Shown here one piece after another: positions 6,390-14,697 of a DNA stretch of 19,108 nucleotides. The notes beneath the pieces were generated by a model. It had not been told where the DNA came from and did no database searches. It saw only the letters and a program-made list of their open reading frames with translations. Source of the stretch: Ignavibacteriaceae bacterium. Lineage in GTDB: Bacteria > Bacteroidota > Ignavibacteria > Ignavibacteriales > Ignavibacteriaceae. A program made the translations under genes and the position numbers. The DNA lies in NCBI GenBank assembly GCA_023231105.1, contig JALNWB010000068.1, forward strand, positions 1-19,108. Direction: 5' to 3'. The stretch's first letter is position 1; every line of letters starts with the position of its first letter.

Positions 6390-8972
6390 TTATAACCCTT
6401 TCACAATTTCATCAACTTGCTTTAACGCTTCATCAATCTTAGTTACGTCTTTTCCGCCGGCAGTTGCAAGATGCGGACGACCGCCACCTGCACCTCCGAG
6501 AATTTTTGCAACTTCACCGACGATTTTTCCTGCACTAAATTTTTTCTCTTTTATCAGATCATCGGAAACAACACAAACCAAACCGACTTTCCCTTCAATC
6601 TCAGAAGCAAGTAATCCAATGCCGCTTTTAATTTTGTTCCGTAATTCATCGCCGAATGATTTTAACTCATCCATATTTGATGCGGCGACTTTTCCTTTGT
6701 AGATTTTTATTCCACCGGCATCGTTTGGATTTGAAACGATCGAATCAATTCCGCCGAGTTTTTCTTTAAGTTTTAATTCAGCTAATTCTTTTTCAAGTTT
6801 TTTCTTCTCATCAATTAATTCATTCACTCTAAGTTCTGATTTCAGAATTTTGACTTCTTGTTCTTCGATATATTTTTCAACTCCGGTGCCGGTTACAGCC
6901 TCTATTCTTCTTACACCGCTGGCGATGGAAGATTCGCTAAGGATTTTAAATAATCCGATCTGTGAGGAATTCTTAACATGTGTACCGCCGCAGAACTCCA
7001 TCGAGAAATCACCGAACTGCACAACATTAACTTTGTCTCCGTACTTATCGCCAAAGAACATTAACGCTCCCATTTTCTTCGCTTCATCAAACGGAATGCT
7101 GAGATGATGGGTGAGTGGAATGTTTCTGCGCAATTGCTCATTCACTAAAATTTCGATGTCGCGTAATTCTTCTTCGCTTACTTTGGCGAAGTGAGAAAAA
7201 TCAAAACGAAGTTTATCAGGCGCAACAAGCGACCCTGCTTGATGTACATGCGTACCAAGAATTTTTCTCATCGCCGCATGAAGGAAATGAGTGACGGAAT
7301 GGTTCCGCATAATATCCCAACGGCGTGTCTCATCAATAGAAACCAAAACATTATCACCTATAGTTAAAGAGACGTCAATATTAAATTCAACCATATGAAC
7401 AATTCTATTTTCTACTTTTGTAACATCAACAACTTTCAGTTCGTTTCCATTGATATCGATTATTCCGGTATCACCGACTTGTCCGCCCGATTCAACATAA
7501 AAAGGAGTTTTATCAAGAATGATGAAATCTTCTTTCTCTTCTTTTTTTAATCCGATAATTTTTGCTTGAGAAGAGAAATCCGAATAACCTGTAAATTCAG
7601 TTTGAGTATCACTTTCCAAATTGAAAAGAGAAAGATCATTGAAATTCACATTTACCGAAGCGAATTTGTCTTTTGTCGCTTCGCGTCCTCTTTCTTTTTG
7701 TTGGTTCATCAATTCGTTGAAGCTGTTTTCATCAACACTGAAGCCGATTTCGCGCGCCATAACGTTGGTCAAATCAACTGGGAAGCCAAAGGTGTCATAA
7801 AGTTTAAAAGCATCTTCACCGTGAATAACGGTTTCATTTTTTGCTTTTAAATCACTCACGATTGTCTCGAACAATTCAATTCCTCTATCAAGTGTCCGGT
7901 TAAAACTTTCTTCTTCGCTTTTGATAATTTTTTTAACATACTCTTGTTTCTCTTTTATTTCCGGAAAAACATCGCTCATCGTTTCAACAAGAACATCAAC
8001 AAGAGAAAAAAGAAAAGGTTCTTTCATATTCAATTTTCTTCCGTAGCGGGAAGCGCGACGTAAAATTCTGCGAAGCACATAACCTCGTCCATCATTGCCG
8101 GGAACGGCACCATCTGCGATTGCAAATGTTAACGTGCGGATGTGGTCAGCAATTACACGCATTGGAATTTTATGTTCTTCTTTCTCATAAGCCACATCTG
8201 AAATTTCCGAGATGCAGTTTATCAGCGGCATAAAAACATCGGTATCGTAGTTAGAACTTTTCTGTTGCATCACTGCGCAGACGCGCTCAAAGCCCATCCC
8301 GGTATCAACATGTTTTGAAGGAAGATCGTGAAGTTTTCCGTTTTCATCGCGGTTATATTGAATGAAAACGAGATTCCAAATTTCGATACATTCCGGCGTT
8401 CCCGCGTTTACATATTTCGGATTGTCGTAATCATCGGTAAGATTAATATGAATTTCCGAACACGGACCGCACGGACCGGTTTCTCCCATTTCCCAAAAAT
8501 TATCTTTCTCATCAAAGCGTAAAATGTGGGCGGGATTTATATCGGTTTTTGTTTTCCACAATTCAAACGATTCGTCATCGGTTCTATAAACCGTAGCGAA
8601 CAATCTTTCTTTCGGCATCTTCCAAACTTCGGTGAGCAATTCCCAAGCCCACGTGATCGCTTCTGTTTTGTAATAATCGCCAAACGACCAGTTGCCGAGC
8701 ATTTCAAAAAATGTGTGGTGGTAGGTATCGTGTCCGACTTCTTCCAAATCGTTGTGCTTGCCGCTTACGCGGATACATTTTTGCGTGTCTGCGGCGCGGT
8801 TATATTGGCGGGTTCCCGTGCCGAGAAAAACATCTTTAAACTGGTTCATTCCAGCGTTGGTAAAAAGCAATGTTGGGTCATCAAACGGAACCACCGGCGC
8901 GCTGTGTACTATTTTATGTTGTTTGCTTTCAAAAAAATCTAAAAACTGCTGGCGTATTTGCTGTGAAGTCAT
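6390..8972 (-). CDS. alaS: Alanyl-tRNA synthetase
   Basis: An 860-residue class II aminoacyl-tRNA synthetase that charges tRNA-Ala with alanine and clears mischarged Ser/Gly. Domains in order: aminoacylation core (about 1-240) with S-A-P-V-V-P-F-D-D-P-T-L-L-F-T-N-A-G-M-N (motif 1 region) and the F-F-E-M-L-G-N-W-S-F-G-D motif 2; tRNA-recognition helices (about 240-460); editing domain with zinc ligands His558 and His562 (H-S-V-T-H) and Cys661 and His665 (C-G-G-T-H); coiled coil (about 700-738); DHHA1/C-Ala domain with the G-G-A-G-G-G-R-P-H loop near 826. All signature residues are present and the length is normal (family ~860-880). The ATG at 8972, preceded by AAAGG on its strand, is preferred over an in-frame ATG at 9038 whose 22 extra residues are Phe-rich and non-homologous. 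It is divergent from the T9SS gene and appears monocistronic. Confidence 0.99.
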   Translation of the reverse strand: MTSQQIRQQFLDFFESKQHKIVHSAPVVPFDDPTLLFTNAGMNQFKDVFLGTGTRQYNRAADTQKCIRVSGKHNDLEEVGHDTYHHTFFEMLGNWSFGDYYKTEAITWAWELLTEVWKMPKERLFATVYRTDDESFELWKTKTDINPAHILRFDEKDNFWEMGETGPCGPCSEIHINLTDDYDNPKYVNAGTPECIEIWNLVFIQYNRDENGKLHDLPSKHVDTGMGFERVCAVMQQKSSNYDTDVFMPLINCISEISDVAYEKEEHKIPMRVIADHIRTLTFAIADGAVPGNDGRGYVLRRILRRASRYGRKLNMKEPFLFSLVDVLVETMSDVFPEIKEKQEYVKKIIKSEEESFNRTLDRGIELFETIVSDLKAKNETVIHGEDAFKLYDTFGFPVDLTNVMAREIGFSVDENSFNELMNQQKERGREATKDKFASVNVNFNDLSLFNLESDTQTEFTGYSDFSSQAKIIGLKKEEKEDFIILDKTPFYVESGGQVGDTGIIDINGNELKVVDVTKVENRIVHMVEFNIDVSLTIGDNVLVSIDETRRWDIMRNHSVTHFLHAAMRKILGTHVHQAGSLVAPDKLRFDFSHFAKVSEEELRDIEILVNEQLRRNIPLTHHLSIPFDEAKKMGALMFFGDKYGDKVNVVQFGDFSMEFCGGTHVKNSSQIGLFKILSESSIASGVRRIEAVTGTGVEKYIEEQEVKILKSELRVNELIDEKKKLEKELAELKLKEKLGGIDSIVSNPNDAGGIKIYKGKVAASNMDELKSFGDELRNKIKSGIGLLASEIEGKVGLVCVVSDDLIKEKKFSAGKIVGEVAKILGGAGGGRPHLATAGGKDVTKIDEALKQVDEIVKGL

Positions 8973-9027
8973 ATAACCTTTAATCTGAATTTTTAATGTG
9001 TAAAGATAACAAAAAAAGAAAAATGGA

Positions 9028-9054
9028 TTGACTTGCAAAGCTATTTTTTATAAT
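9028..9054 (+). promoter_or_regulatory. Candidate promoter for the secreted T9SS protein gene
   Basis: TTGACT (9028-9033) and a perfect TATAAT (9049-9054) are 15 bases apart, in the divergent region between alaS and the T9SS gene. A GGGAGG ribosome binding site (9072-9077) follows, 5 bases before a GTG start. The spacing is the same short one seen at 5019-5045. Confidence 0.45.
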
Positions 9055-9082
9055 TTAAGACCAATAAAATTGGGAGGCTCTT

Positions 9083-11857
9083 GTGAGACGGTTAGTTTTT
9101 TCAATAGTTTTTTTTCTCTTCGTCAGTACTATTTCCTTCAGTCAATATTCTGATCCGGCTTTGCGCCGTGTTGGTTTTCTTAATGGGAATCGAATCGCTA
9201 TTTCTTTTTACAATGATGGGGAAATTTCCGGATTTAATTATGGCGTTGATATTCGTGGAGAATGGCCGCGCGGTTCTGGAGAAAATTATATTGGAGATAT
9301 AACACCAATGGTCGGAATTGAGTTTGTCAACACTCAAGGAGATACGCTACATTCTGTTATTATTTCCCGCGGTCCAAGAAAAGGACAGGGAAATGAAAAG
9401 GACCCGACGACAAATGCATTTTGGGGATTTAATCCAAAACCCGGTTACTTGAATTCTTCTCTAGAAAAAATTCCAATGAGCAATGATCAATCTTCATGGC
9501 CTTCATTTTGGGCTGAACATCCTGATTGGGATTCAACGGTCTGGGATGGTTTATATGGCAAAAACTTTTTTGCAGGTGGTTTAGAAACACATTTTAGAAT
9601 TGACGATGATGCTGATACAGAGTTTTCCGGTTTCTTTTTGCCTGATTCTTCACATCCTAACAGAAAGGGAATGGGAATTAATGTTGGGGTCAGATACATC
9701 CAACCTTCGCATTCCGATTTTTGTGATGTTATTTTCAAAGTTTATGATATTAAAAACGAAGGGACAACTTTTTACAACAAAGTTTTTTATGGGGAAGTTG
9801 TAGGAACTTTAATGGGAGGCGATGGAGATTCGGGAGATGATCTATGCTCGATAGACACCACAACAAATACTGTTTACAGTTATGATTATGATGGAATAGG
9901 TAATCATGGACAAAAAGTTGGTGTAATGGGTGAAACCTTGATTGAAGCACCAACAAACAATAATATCGGGTCTTATCAGGTTTTTAATGGACCTTCCTCT
10001 CCAGACATGAGCGATGATGAATTGCTATGGAAGATGTTGAACTCCGGATCAATCGATAACACACCTCCAACTCCACAAGACAATGATTTTGTATTCGGAA
10101 CAAATTATTTTTCATTAGCTCCCGGAGAAACAAAACGAGTAGTAACGGCTATAGTAATGGGTGATAGTATCCCTCAAGTAGCGTCAAAAGTATCATTAGT
10201 AAAGGTATTATGGTTCTCGAAATTTAATTATGATTATAACGGATTTACCTTTATTAATCTTGATTCTTATAGGGCGCTTAAAAATTCTGAAACCATTAAT
10301 TGGACATCAAATATTCAACCGTCCTTCGTTGATGTTTATTTTAGTTCTGATGCCGGAGATAAATGGGAACAGATTGCGGAAAATATTGATAACACCGGGT
10401 CTTATGAGTTTAATACAAATAATTTCAAAGATTGCGCTTTTGGAAAACTAAAGCTTGTGGGAAAAGATATCAACTACAATCCCATTTGTCTTTCCGAATC
10501 TTCTTTCTTTATAATTGACAATGAAAAAAACGGAGCTCCATTTGTAAAAATACTTAACCAGGATGAGTACAACGATTCGTCTTTAGTTGAAGATATTATT
10601 TCTCTAAAGTTGATGATTGGTGATCCTGAGAATAAGACGCTTAAAGCAAAAGCATATTATGTTTCTACTAATGAACTGATTGAAGCATTTGATATTGATC
10701 CTTCTTTTTCTACTACCAAGGAATTTAGCTTACAAAAATTGCCGAATTCAATTTCAGCTTCTATTAGATTAGAGATTAGTGATGATAGTTCAACGGTTTC
10801 AACAGTGACAAATACCTTTAATAAATCTACACCAAGAACTCCAATAGCACAGAATAATTATCAGTACATCTCATGGTTATCAGATGCGAAAATCGCTGTT
10901 AATGTTATAGACAGCACAAAAGCTACCGGGAATAGTTACTTGCTTACATTTAATGATACCACAAATCCCGGAATTTATGCGAATGTTTATAATGAAACCA
11001 CTAAACAAAATATTCTCTCCCAAGCTCCGCTTGACTCAACACGTGAGAGTGTTGTGTTTGATGGGCTTAGTTTTACAACTAATTTTGCTAAGACTGTACC
11101 GGATTTAAATAGAACTTATTTAAGTACACTTGCTCCACCAAATACTTTTTCGGTAGTGGCGCGTTCTATCAATTTCGGTTCAAGCCAAAAATATTACTGC
11201 TATTCAAATCCAAATGATTATAAAATTATTTTTTTCAATAATATAGTTGATACGAGTTTAAACATTAAGGATATAGTGAATACCTCTCCAACGACAAATC
11301 TCCCTCCAATTTCAATTAATTTTAAAATCTTTAATACTACTAATAATAAAATATTACATGCTGGCGTTATAAAAACTGGATCGATAGGTTCCGCTTTGAA
11401 TATTTTTTTAGTTGAAAAGATTGGAGACGTTGAAAAAGTAACATGGAATTTAGTTGTCCAAGCAGGACAACCTCAAACTTACCCCACCGGTGGCGACACT
11501 TTATATTTCTTCACAAAAAAAGGTCTTTCATTTAATGATTCGCTTAGAGTATCCGGAAATCTTGTAAATGTTTTAACGGAAGAAATCAATCCATCGACAT
11601 ATCAGCTAATTCAAAATTACCCGAATCCTTTTAATCCTACTACGACGATAAGTTATAACTTACCGAAAAGCGGATTGGTTAATCTTGTTATTTATGACGT
11701 GCTCGGGAAAGAAATAAAAAGATTAGTTAGCGAATACAAGCAAGCTGGTACGTACAAAGTTAATTTTGATGCTTCGGTTTTAGCAAGCGGTGTTTACTTC
11801 TATTCTTTGCGTGTTAATGATTTTTTTGAAGTGAAGAAAATGCTCATGCTCAAATAG
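9083..11857 (+). CDS. Large secreted protein with T9SS type A C-terminal sorting domain
   Basis: A 924-residue exported protein. An N-terminal signal peptide (M-R-R, hydrophobic core 4-19, probable cut near F-S-Q at 19-21) would send it through Sec. The last ~85 residues (840-924) are a T9SS sorting domain: Q-N-Y-P-N-P-F-N-P, then I-Y-D-V-L-G-K-E, then S-G-V-Y-F-Y and a basic end; type IX secretion then places it on the surface or outside. The body is rich in Asp, Asn, Ser and Thr and looks β-rich, but I recognise no catalytic domain. Residues ~28-300 (starting G-F-L-N-G-N-R-I-A-I-S-F-Y-N-D-G-E-I-S-G) look like one conserved globular domain; ~400-580 have an Ig-like character. GTG at 9083 with GGGAGG upstream is the start. 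Its own promoter and terminator suggest a single-gene unit. Function unknown. Confidence 0.88.
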   Translation: MRRLVFSIVFFLFVSTISFSQYSDPALRRVGFLNGNRIAISFYNDGEISGFNYGVDIRGEWPRGSGENYIGDITPMVGIEFVNTQGDTLHSVIISRGPRKGQGNEKDPTTNAFWGFNPKPGYLNSSLEKIPMSNDQSSWPSFWAEHPDWDSTVWDGLYGKNFFAGGLETHFRIDDDADTEFSGFFLPDSSHPNRKGMGINVGVRYIQPSHSDFCDVIFKVYDIKNEGTTFYNKVFYGEVVGTLMGGDGDSGDDLCSIDTTTNTVYSYDYDGIGNHGQKVGVMGETLIEAPTNNNIGSYQVFNGPSSPDMSDDELLWKMLNSGSIDNTPPTPQDNDFVFGTNYFSLAPGETKRVVTAIVMGDSIPQVASKVSLVKVLWFSKFNYDYNGFTFINLDSYRALKNSETINWTSNIQPSFVDVYFSSDAGDKWEQIAENIDNTGSYEFNTNNFKDCAFGKLKLVGKDINYNPICLSESSFFIIDNEKNGAPFVKILNQDEYNDSSLVEDIISLKLMIGDPENKTLKAKAYYVSTNELIEAFDIDPSFSTTKEFSLQKLPNSISASIRLEISDDSSTVSTVTNTFNKSTPRTPIAQNNYQYISWLSDAKIAVNVIDSTKATGNSYLLTFNDTTNPGIYANVYNETTKQNILSQAPLDSTRESVVFDGLSFTTNFAKTVPDLNRTYLSTLAPPNTFSVVARSINFGSSQKYYCYSNPNDYKIIFFNNIVDTSLNIKDIVNTSPTTNLPPISINFKIFNTTNNKILHAGVIKTGSIGSALNIFLVEKIGDVEKVTWNLVVQAGQPQTYPTGGDTLYFFTKKGLSFNDSLRVSGNLVNVLTEEINPSTYQLIQNYPNPFNPTTTISYNLPKSGLVNLVIYDVLGKEIKRLVSEYKQAGTYKVNFDASVLASGVYFYSLRVNDFFEVKKMLMLK

Positions 11858-11863
11858 TTTTTC

Positions 11864-11914
11864 AAATAGCCCAAGCACTAGTTAGAAAATTTTTAGTACT
11901 TGGGCTATTTTCTT
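11864..11914 (+). terminator. Rho-independent terminator after the T9SS gene
   Basis: Arms at 11864-11880 and 11894-11910 pair over 17 bp with a single C/A mismatch, around a 13-base loop; the 3' arm runs into TATTTTCTT. It starts 6 bases after the stop codon. This is the clearest classical terminator in the window. Confidence 0.85.
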
Positions 11915-12037
11915 GATCGGATAAATAACTCATATGCGCTGCAGATACATAAATCATTTAAGAAATCAATATTTTGAACCAATGAAAAAAATAGATTGTT
12001 GTTTAAATTATCTATTCATAATTAAGAGGAACGACTA

Positions 12038-12562
12038 ATGGTAATTGAATCAATTAAATCTGAATACAACAGATACAAATCGCTAACAGACCTTGCAATT
12101 GCGCAAGTAAAAGATGAAGACTTGCATCAAATAATTAAAGGAACAGAAAACTCAATTGTAATTTTGCTTAATCATCTTTCTGGTAACCTAAAATCGCGGT
12201 TCACAAATTTCTTAACCGAAGACGGCGAAAAACCCTGGCGTAATAGAGATAGTGAATTTGACGGATCAAACCAAGAGAGAACTGTGATGCTGAATAATTG
12301 GAATGAAGCCTTTAATATTTTAATTAACGAGTTGAACAATCTTACCGATGAGGACCTTTCTAAAAAAGTTAAGATAAGAGGAATTGAATTAACCGTATCG
12401 GACGCTCTTGCGAGATCACTTTCTCATTTGTCTTATCATGTCGGACAAATCGTTTTCATCGCGCGCCAACTTGTTGGCAAAGAATGGAAATCATTGAGCA
12501 TACCGAAAGGGGAATCACAAACGTATAGTTTAAATCCTACTAAAGAGAAAAAGCCAAACTAA
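12038..12562 (+). CDS. DinB superfamily protein, DUF1572 type
   Basis: A 174-residue helical protein of the DinB superfamily, closest by eye to the DUF1572 branch. The metal-site histidines are His46 (L-L-N-H-L-S-G-N), His130 and His134 (L-S-H-L-S-Y-H-V-G-Q-I). The insertion P-W-R-N-R-D-S-E-F-D (66-75) between the first helices is typical of DUF1572. AGAGGA at 12025-12030 is 7 bases before the ATG, so the start is firm. The 175 bases before it hold the upstream gene's terminator and little else clear. The kinase-fusion gene follows on the same strand after 117 bases. Activity is unproven for this branch; a metal-dependent transferase or hydrolase is the family expectation. It is the third DinB-fold gene in the window and distinct in sequence from the other two. 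Confidence 0.85.
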   Translation: MVIESIKSEYNRYKSLTDLAIAQVKDEDLHQIIKGTENSIVILLNHLSGNLKSRFTNFLTEDGEKPWRNRDSEFDGSNQERTVMLNNWNEAFNILINELNNLTDEDLSKKVKIRGIELTVSDALARSLSHLSYHVGQIVFIARQLVGKEWKSLSIPKGESQTYSLNPTKEKKPN

Positions 12563-12634
12563 CCGTTTGTTTTTTCTTCATACGAAGCTTAGCAGACAGC
12601 CTCATATTTGGATAAAAGTGATCGACCAATTAAA

Positions 12635-12664
12635 TTAACTTTACATTTATCAAGATATTATAAT
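12635..12664 (+). promoter_or_regulatory. Candidate promoter for the ATP-cone kinase gene
   Basis: TTAACT (12635-12640), 18-base spacer and perfect TATAAT (12659-12664). Transcription would begin near 12671, right at the GGAG ribosome binding site (12671-12674) of the gene starting at 12680, giving a very short leader. Confidence 0.35.
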
Positions 12665-12679
12665 TGATTTGGAGAACGG

Positions 12680-14023
12680 ATGAGCAAATTTACTTATGTT
12701 ATCAAACGAAGCGGATCGATTGTTCCATTTAACCCGGAACGGATAGCGAATGTTATTTATAGAGCTGCAGTTTCTGTAGGCGGACGCGATAAAGAAAAAG
12801 CCACCGAACTGGCGCAGCATGTTATCGCTCATATGGAAAAACAATTTGATGAAGGTTACAAACCGCACGTTGAAGAAATTCAGGATATTGTTGAAAAAGT
12901 TTTAATCGAAAACGGTCACGCTAAAGTAGCAAAGGAGTTTATTCTTTACCGCCAACAATCTTCGCAAAGAAGACAGTTTGACTCACGCCATTTTTCAAAA
13001 CCGTTAGAAAATATTCCATGGGGAAAAGTTTGGCACTCACTTGATTGGGCTGTTACACATCATCTTCATTCAATTGACTTGATGAACGAACGAATTAAAA
13101 AAGGAGATTTTCCACAGATCGTGCATGAGTCTGAAACCGTCTACGAAACTCAACTCGATACCGCCGCGGAACTGATCAAAGAAAGAAGCAGTGAACTGAA
13201 AATGGTGATGGTTAGTGGTCCTTCTTCTTCAGGCAAAACCACAACAACTTATAAACTTGAACAGCGCTTGAAAAAAGCAGGCATGCGCTTCGTTCCCCTT
13301 ATCGTTGATAATTATTTTTTCGATCTTGAACTTCACCCGAAAGATGAGTTTGGTGATTATGATTTTGAAACGCCGCAAGCGCTGGATCTCGATTTGATCA
13401 ACAATCATCTTAAACGGCTTGCCGAAGGTGAAGAAGTTAAAATTCCTTATTATGATTTTAAAACCGGTAAAGGATACCCTGACCGCACCCCAATTCAACT
13501 TCATGAAAATGAAGTTTTATTGATTGATAGTTTGTATGGGCTGTATCCCGATTTCAGCAAAGACATTTCCCTCGTGCAAAAATTTAAACTCTATTTGGAA
13601 CCTCTACTTCAAATGAAAAACAGCGAAGGAAATTATTTGCGCTGGACAGACTTGCGCTTGATCCGCCGGATGCTTCGCGATTCGGTTCACCGAGCATACA
13701 AACCGGAACAAACATTGCTTCATTGGCATTATGTTCGCTCTGCGGAAAAGAGAAATATACTTCCTTACTCAAGCACCGCAGATTATATTGTTAATACTTC
13801 AATGGCTTATGAAGTGCCGCTCTACCGTCCAAAACTTTTAACGGAGTTTGCCGAATGGGAAAAGAAATATGCAGGTGATCCGTTGCGTGAAGACGCTTAT
13901 GAGCGTGCTGTTCGTGTAAAGAAAATGCTTGAAGAAGTTGATCCGATTGAAGATGATTCCCCTGTCCCGGGAGATTCTGTATTGCGCGAGTTTATTGGCG
14001 GCAGTACGACTAATGTGCATTGA
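12680..14023 (+). CDS. ATP-cone domain fused to uridine-kinase-like P-loop nucleoside kinase
   Basis: A 447-residue cytoplasmic protein with two parts. Residues ~3-95 are an ATP-cone, the nucleotide-sensing regulatory domain of ribonucleotide reductases and NrdR (Y-V-I-K-R-S-G-S-I-V-P-F-N-P-E-R-I at the start, F-I-L-Y-R at its end). After a ~75-residue linker, 174-400 is a PRK/uridine-kinase-type domain: Walker A G-P-S-S-S-G-K-T (180-187), D-N-Y-F (210-213), D-F-E (228-230), the Y-D-F-K-T-G-K segment (258-264), Walker B-like L-L-I-D-S (280-284) and an Arg-rich lid T-D-L-R-L-I-R-R-M-L-R-D (323-334). It should phosphorylate a nucleoside (uridine/cytidine-like) or related alcohol using ATP, with the cone sensing ATP/dATP. 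The ~45-residue C-terminus is acidic and unrecognised. The start is set by GGAG. The TGS-type N-terminus found in some bacterial nucleoside kinases is absent. Domains are clear; substrate is inferred. Confidence 0.88.
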   Translation: MSKFTYVIKRSGSIVPFNPERIANVIYRAAVSVGGRDKEKATELAQHVIAHMEKQFDEGYKPHVEEIQDIVEKVLIENGHAKVAKEFILYRQQSSQRRQFDSRHFSKPLENIPWGKVWHSLDWAVTHHLHSIDLMNERIKKGDFPQIVHESETVYETQLDTAAELIKERSSELKMVMVSGPSSSGKTTTTYKLEQRLKKAGMRFVPLIVDNYFFDLELHPKDEFGDYDFETPQALDLDLINNHLKRLAEGEEVKIPYYDFKTGKGYPDRTPIQLHENEVLLIDSLYGLYPDFSKDISLVQKFKLYLEPLLQMKNSEGNYLRWTDLRLIRRMLRDSVHRAYKPEQTLLHWHYVRSAEKRNILPYSSTADYIVNTSMAYEVPLYRPKLLTEFAEWEKKYAGDPLREDAYERAVRVKKMLEEVDPIEDDSPVPGDSVLREFIGGSTTNVH

Positions 14024-14031
14024 GTTTGTAG

Positions 14032-14051
14032 GGAACGCTCGCGAGCGTTCC
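14032..14051. repeat. 20-bp perfect palindrome
   Basis: GGAACGCTCGCGAGCGTTCC is a perfect palindrome with no loop, 8 bases after the kinase stop. It is much more GC-rich than its surroundings and resembles an interspersed repeat or protein-binding site more than a hairpin terminator. The convergent gap 14024-14133 holds two more palindromes. Confidence 0.65.
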
Positions 14052-14080
14052 TTGTTTGATTTTTGATAACGTATTAAGGT

Positions 14081-14101
14081 GGAACGGTCTCGACCGTTTC
14101 C
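14081..14101. repeat. Second GC-rich palindrome, one-base bulge
   Basis: GGAACGGTC (14081-14089) pairs with GACCGTTTCC (14092-14101) around TC, with one bulged T. It starts with the same GGAACG as the 14032 palindrome, so the two may be related elements. Confidence 0.55.
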
Positions 14102-14119
14102 TACATTCCTAATTCTCAA

Positions 14120-14133
14120 TCCGCCGCGGCGGA
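14120..14133. repeat. Third palindrome, abutting the cold-shock-like gene stop
   Basis: TCCGCCGCGGCGGA is a perfect 14-bp palindrome ending one base before the stop codon of the minus-strand gene at 14134. It is all G/C apart from its end bases, in an AT-rich region. Confidence 0.55.
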
Positions 14134-14652
14134 CTACTTAACAAAGTCATCATACCAAAACGGTTTTGTTTTTAACTCATCAAAATGAAGAATTGATTTG
14201 AACAAAGAAATCTCAGTTGCGGTGAGGTGAGGAAGAATTGTTGTTGGAAGAGCGGTGATTCTTTTTGAAGATAAAATTTTAGTTAGCATTTCTTCAGTAA
14301 GAAAATTTATTCGACGGAATTCGTTAAAGACAAAAATAAGATCGAAAATATTTGTCCTGCCGGATTCAAATTCCACTAATATTCTTTCTGCAAACGGTTG
14401 AATATATTCAACCGGAACAGCATCAATCGAGTAAAAAAGTTCAGCTACTTTTCTTCTGCCGTCTTTTTGTTGCTTGGAAATGAAGAAAAGAAAAAACTCA
14501 CCGCGTTTCATATCATTCAACTTTTCTCTGAATTCTTCTTTTTTAATTTGAGAAAAGTGAAAAAAAATATCAGACGGATAGTATAAGCTTTTTAGAAAGC
14601 CGAATCCCTTCTCATCAATCTTTTTTACGCGGCAGAAATCTAAAGGTTCCAT
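14134..14652 (-). CDS. Divergent cold-shock-domain protein with unrecognised C-terminal half
   Basis: A 172-residue cytoplasmic protein. The N-terminal ~72 residues match a cold-shock-type OB fold: V-K-K-I-D-E-K-G-F-G-F-L with the RNP1-like K-G-F-G-F at 15-19, I-F-F-H-F-S (29-34) as the RNP2-like motif, then a strand pattern ending E-L-F at 71-73. These aromatic residues normally stack on single-stranded RNA or DNA. Residues ~80-172 look helical (E-R-I-L-V-E-F, F-D-L-I-F-V-F-N-E-F-R-R-I-N-F-L-T-E-E-M-L) and I do not recognise them. At 172 residues it is far longer than a ~67-residue cold shock protein. No strong ribosome binding site precedes the ATG. It lies downstream of the CotH gene on the same strand, separated by a weak terminator. 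A nucleic-acid-binding role is inferred. Confidence 0.78.
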   Translation of the reverse strand: MEPLDFCRVKKIDEKGFGFLKSLYYPSDIFFHFSQIKKEEFREKLNDMKRGEFFLFFISKQQKDGRRKVAELFYSIDAVPVEYIQPFAERILVEFESGRTNIFDLIFVFNEFRRINFLTEEMLTKILSSKRITALPTTILPHLTATEISLFKSILHFDELKTKPFWYDDFVK

Positions 14653-14697
14653 GAAATATTTCTAAATTAATTTTGTAAATGTGAAATGCAATCTAAC

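Noticed and set aside
8526..8942. 138-codon plus-strand reading frame opposite alaS
   Set aside because: It lies antisense to the conserved catalytic core of alanyl-tRNA synthetase; the constraint there explains the open frame.
8973..9038. N-terminal 22-residue extension of alanyl-tRNA synthetase
   Set aside because: Its Phe-rich sequence does not fit the family and it runs into the divergent promoter region; the ATG at 8972 begins the normal AlaRS N-terminus.
14024..14133. Possible attachment site or integron-like recombination site
   Set aside because: There are palindromes but no integrase, no cassette and no duplicated core; repeats at a convergent junction explain it better.
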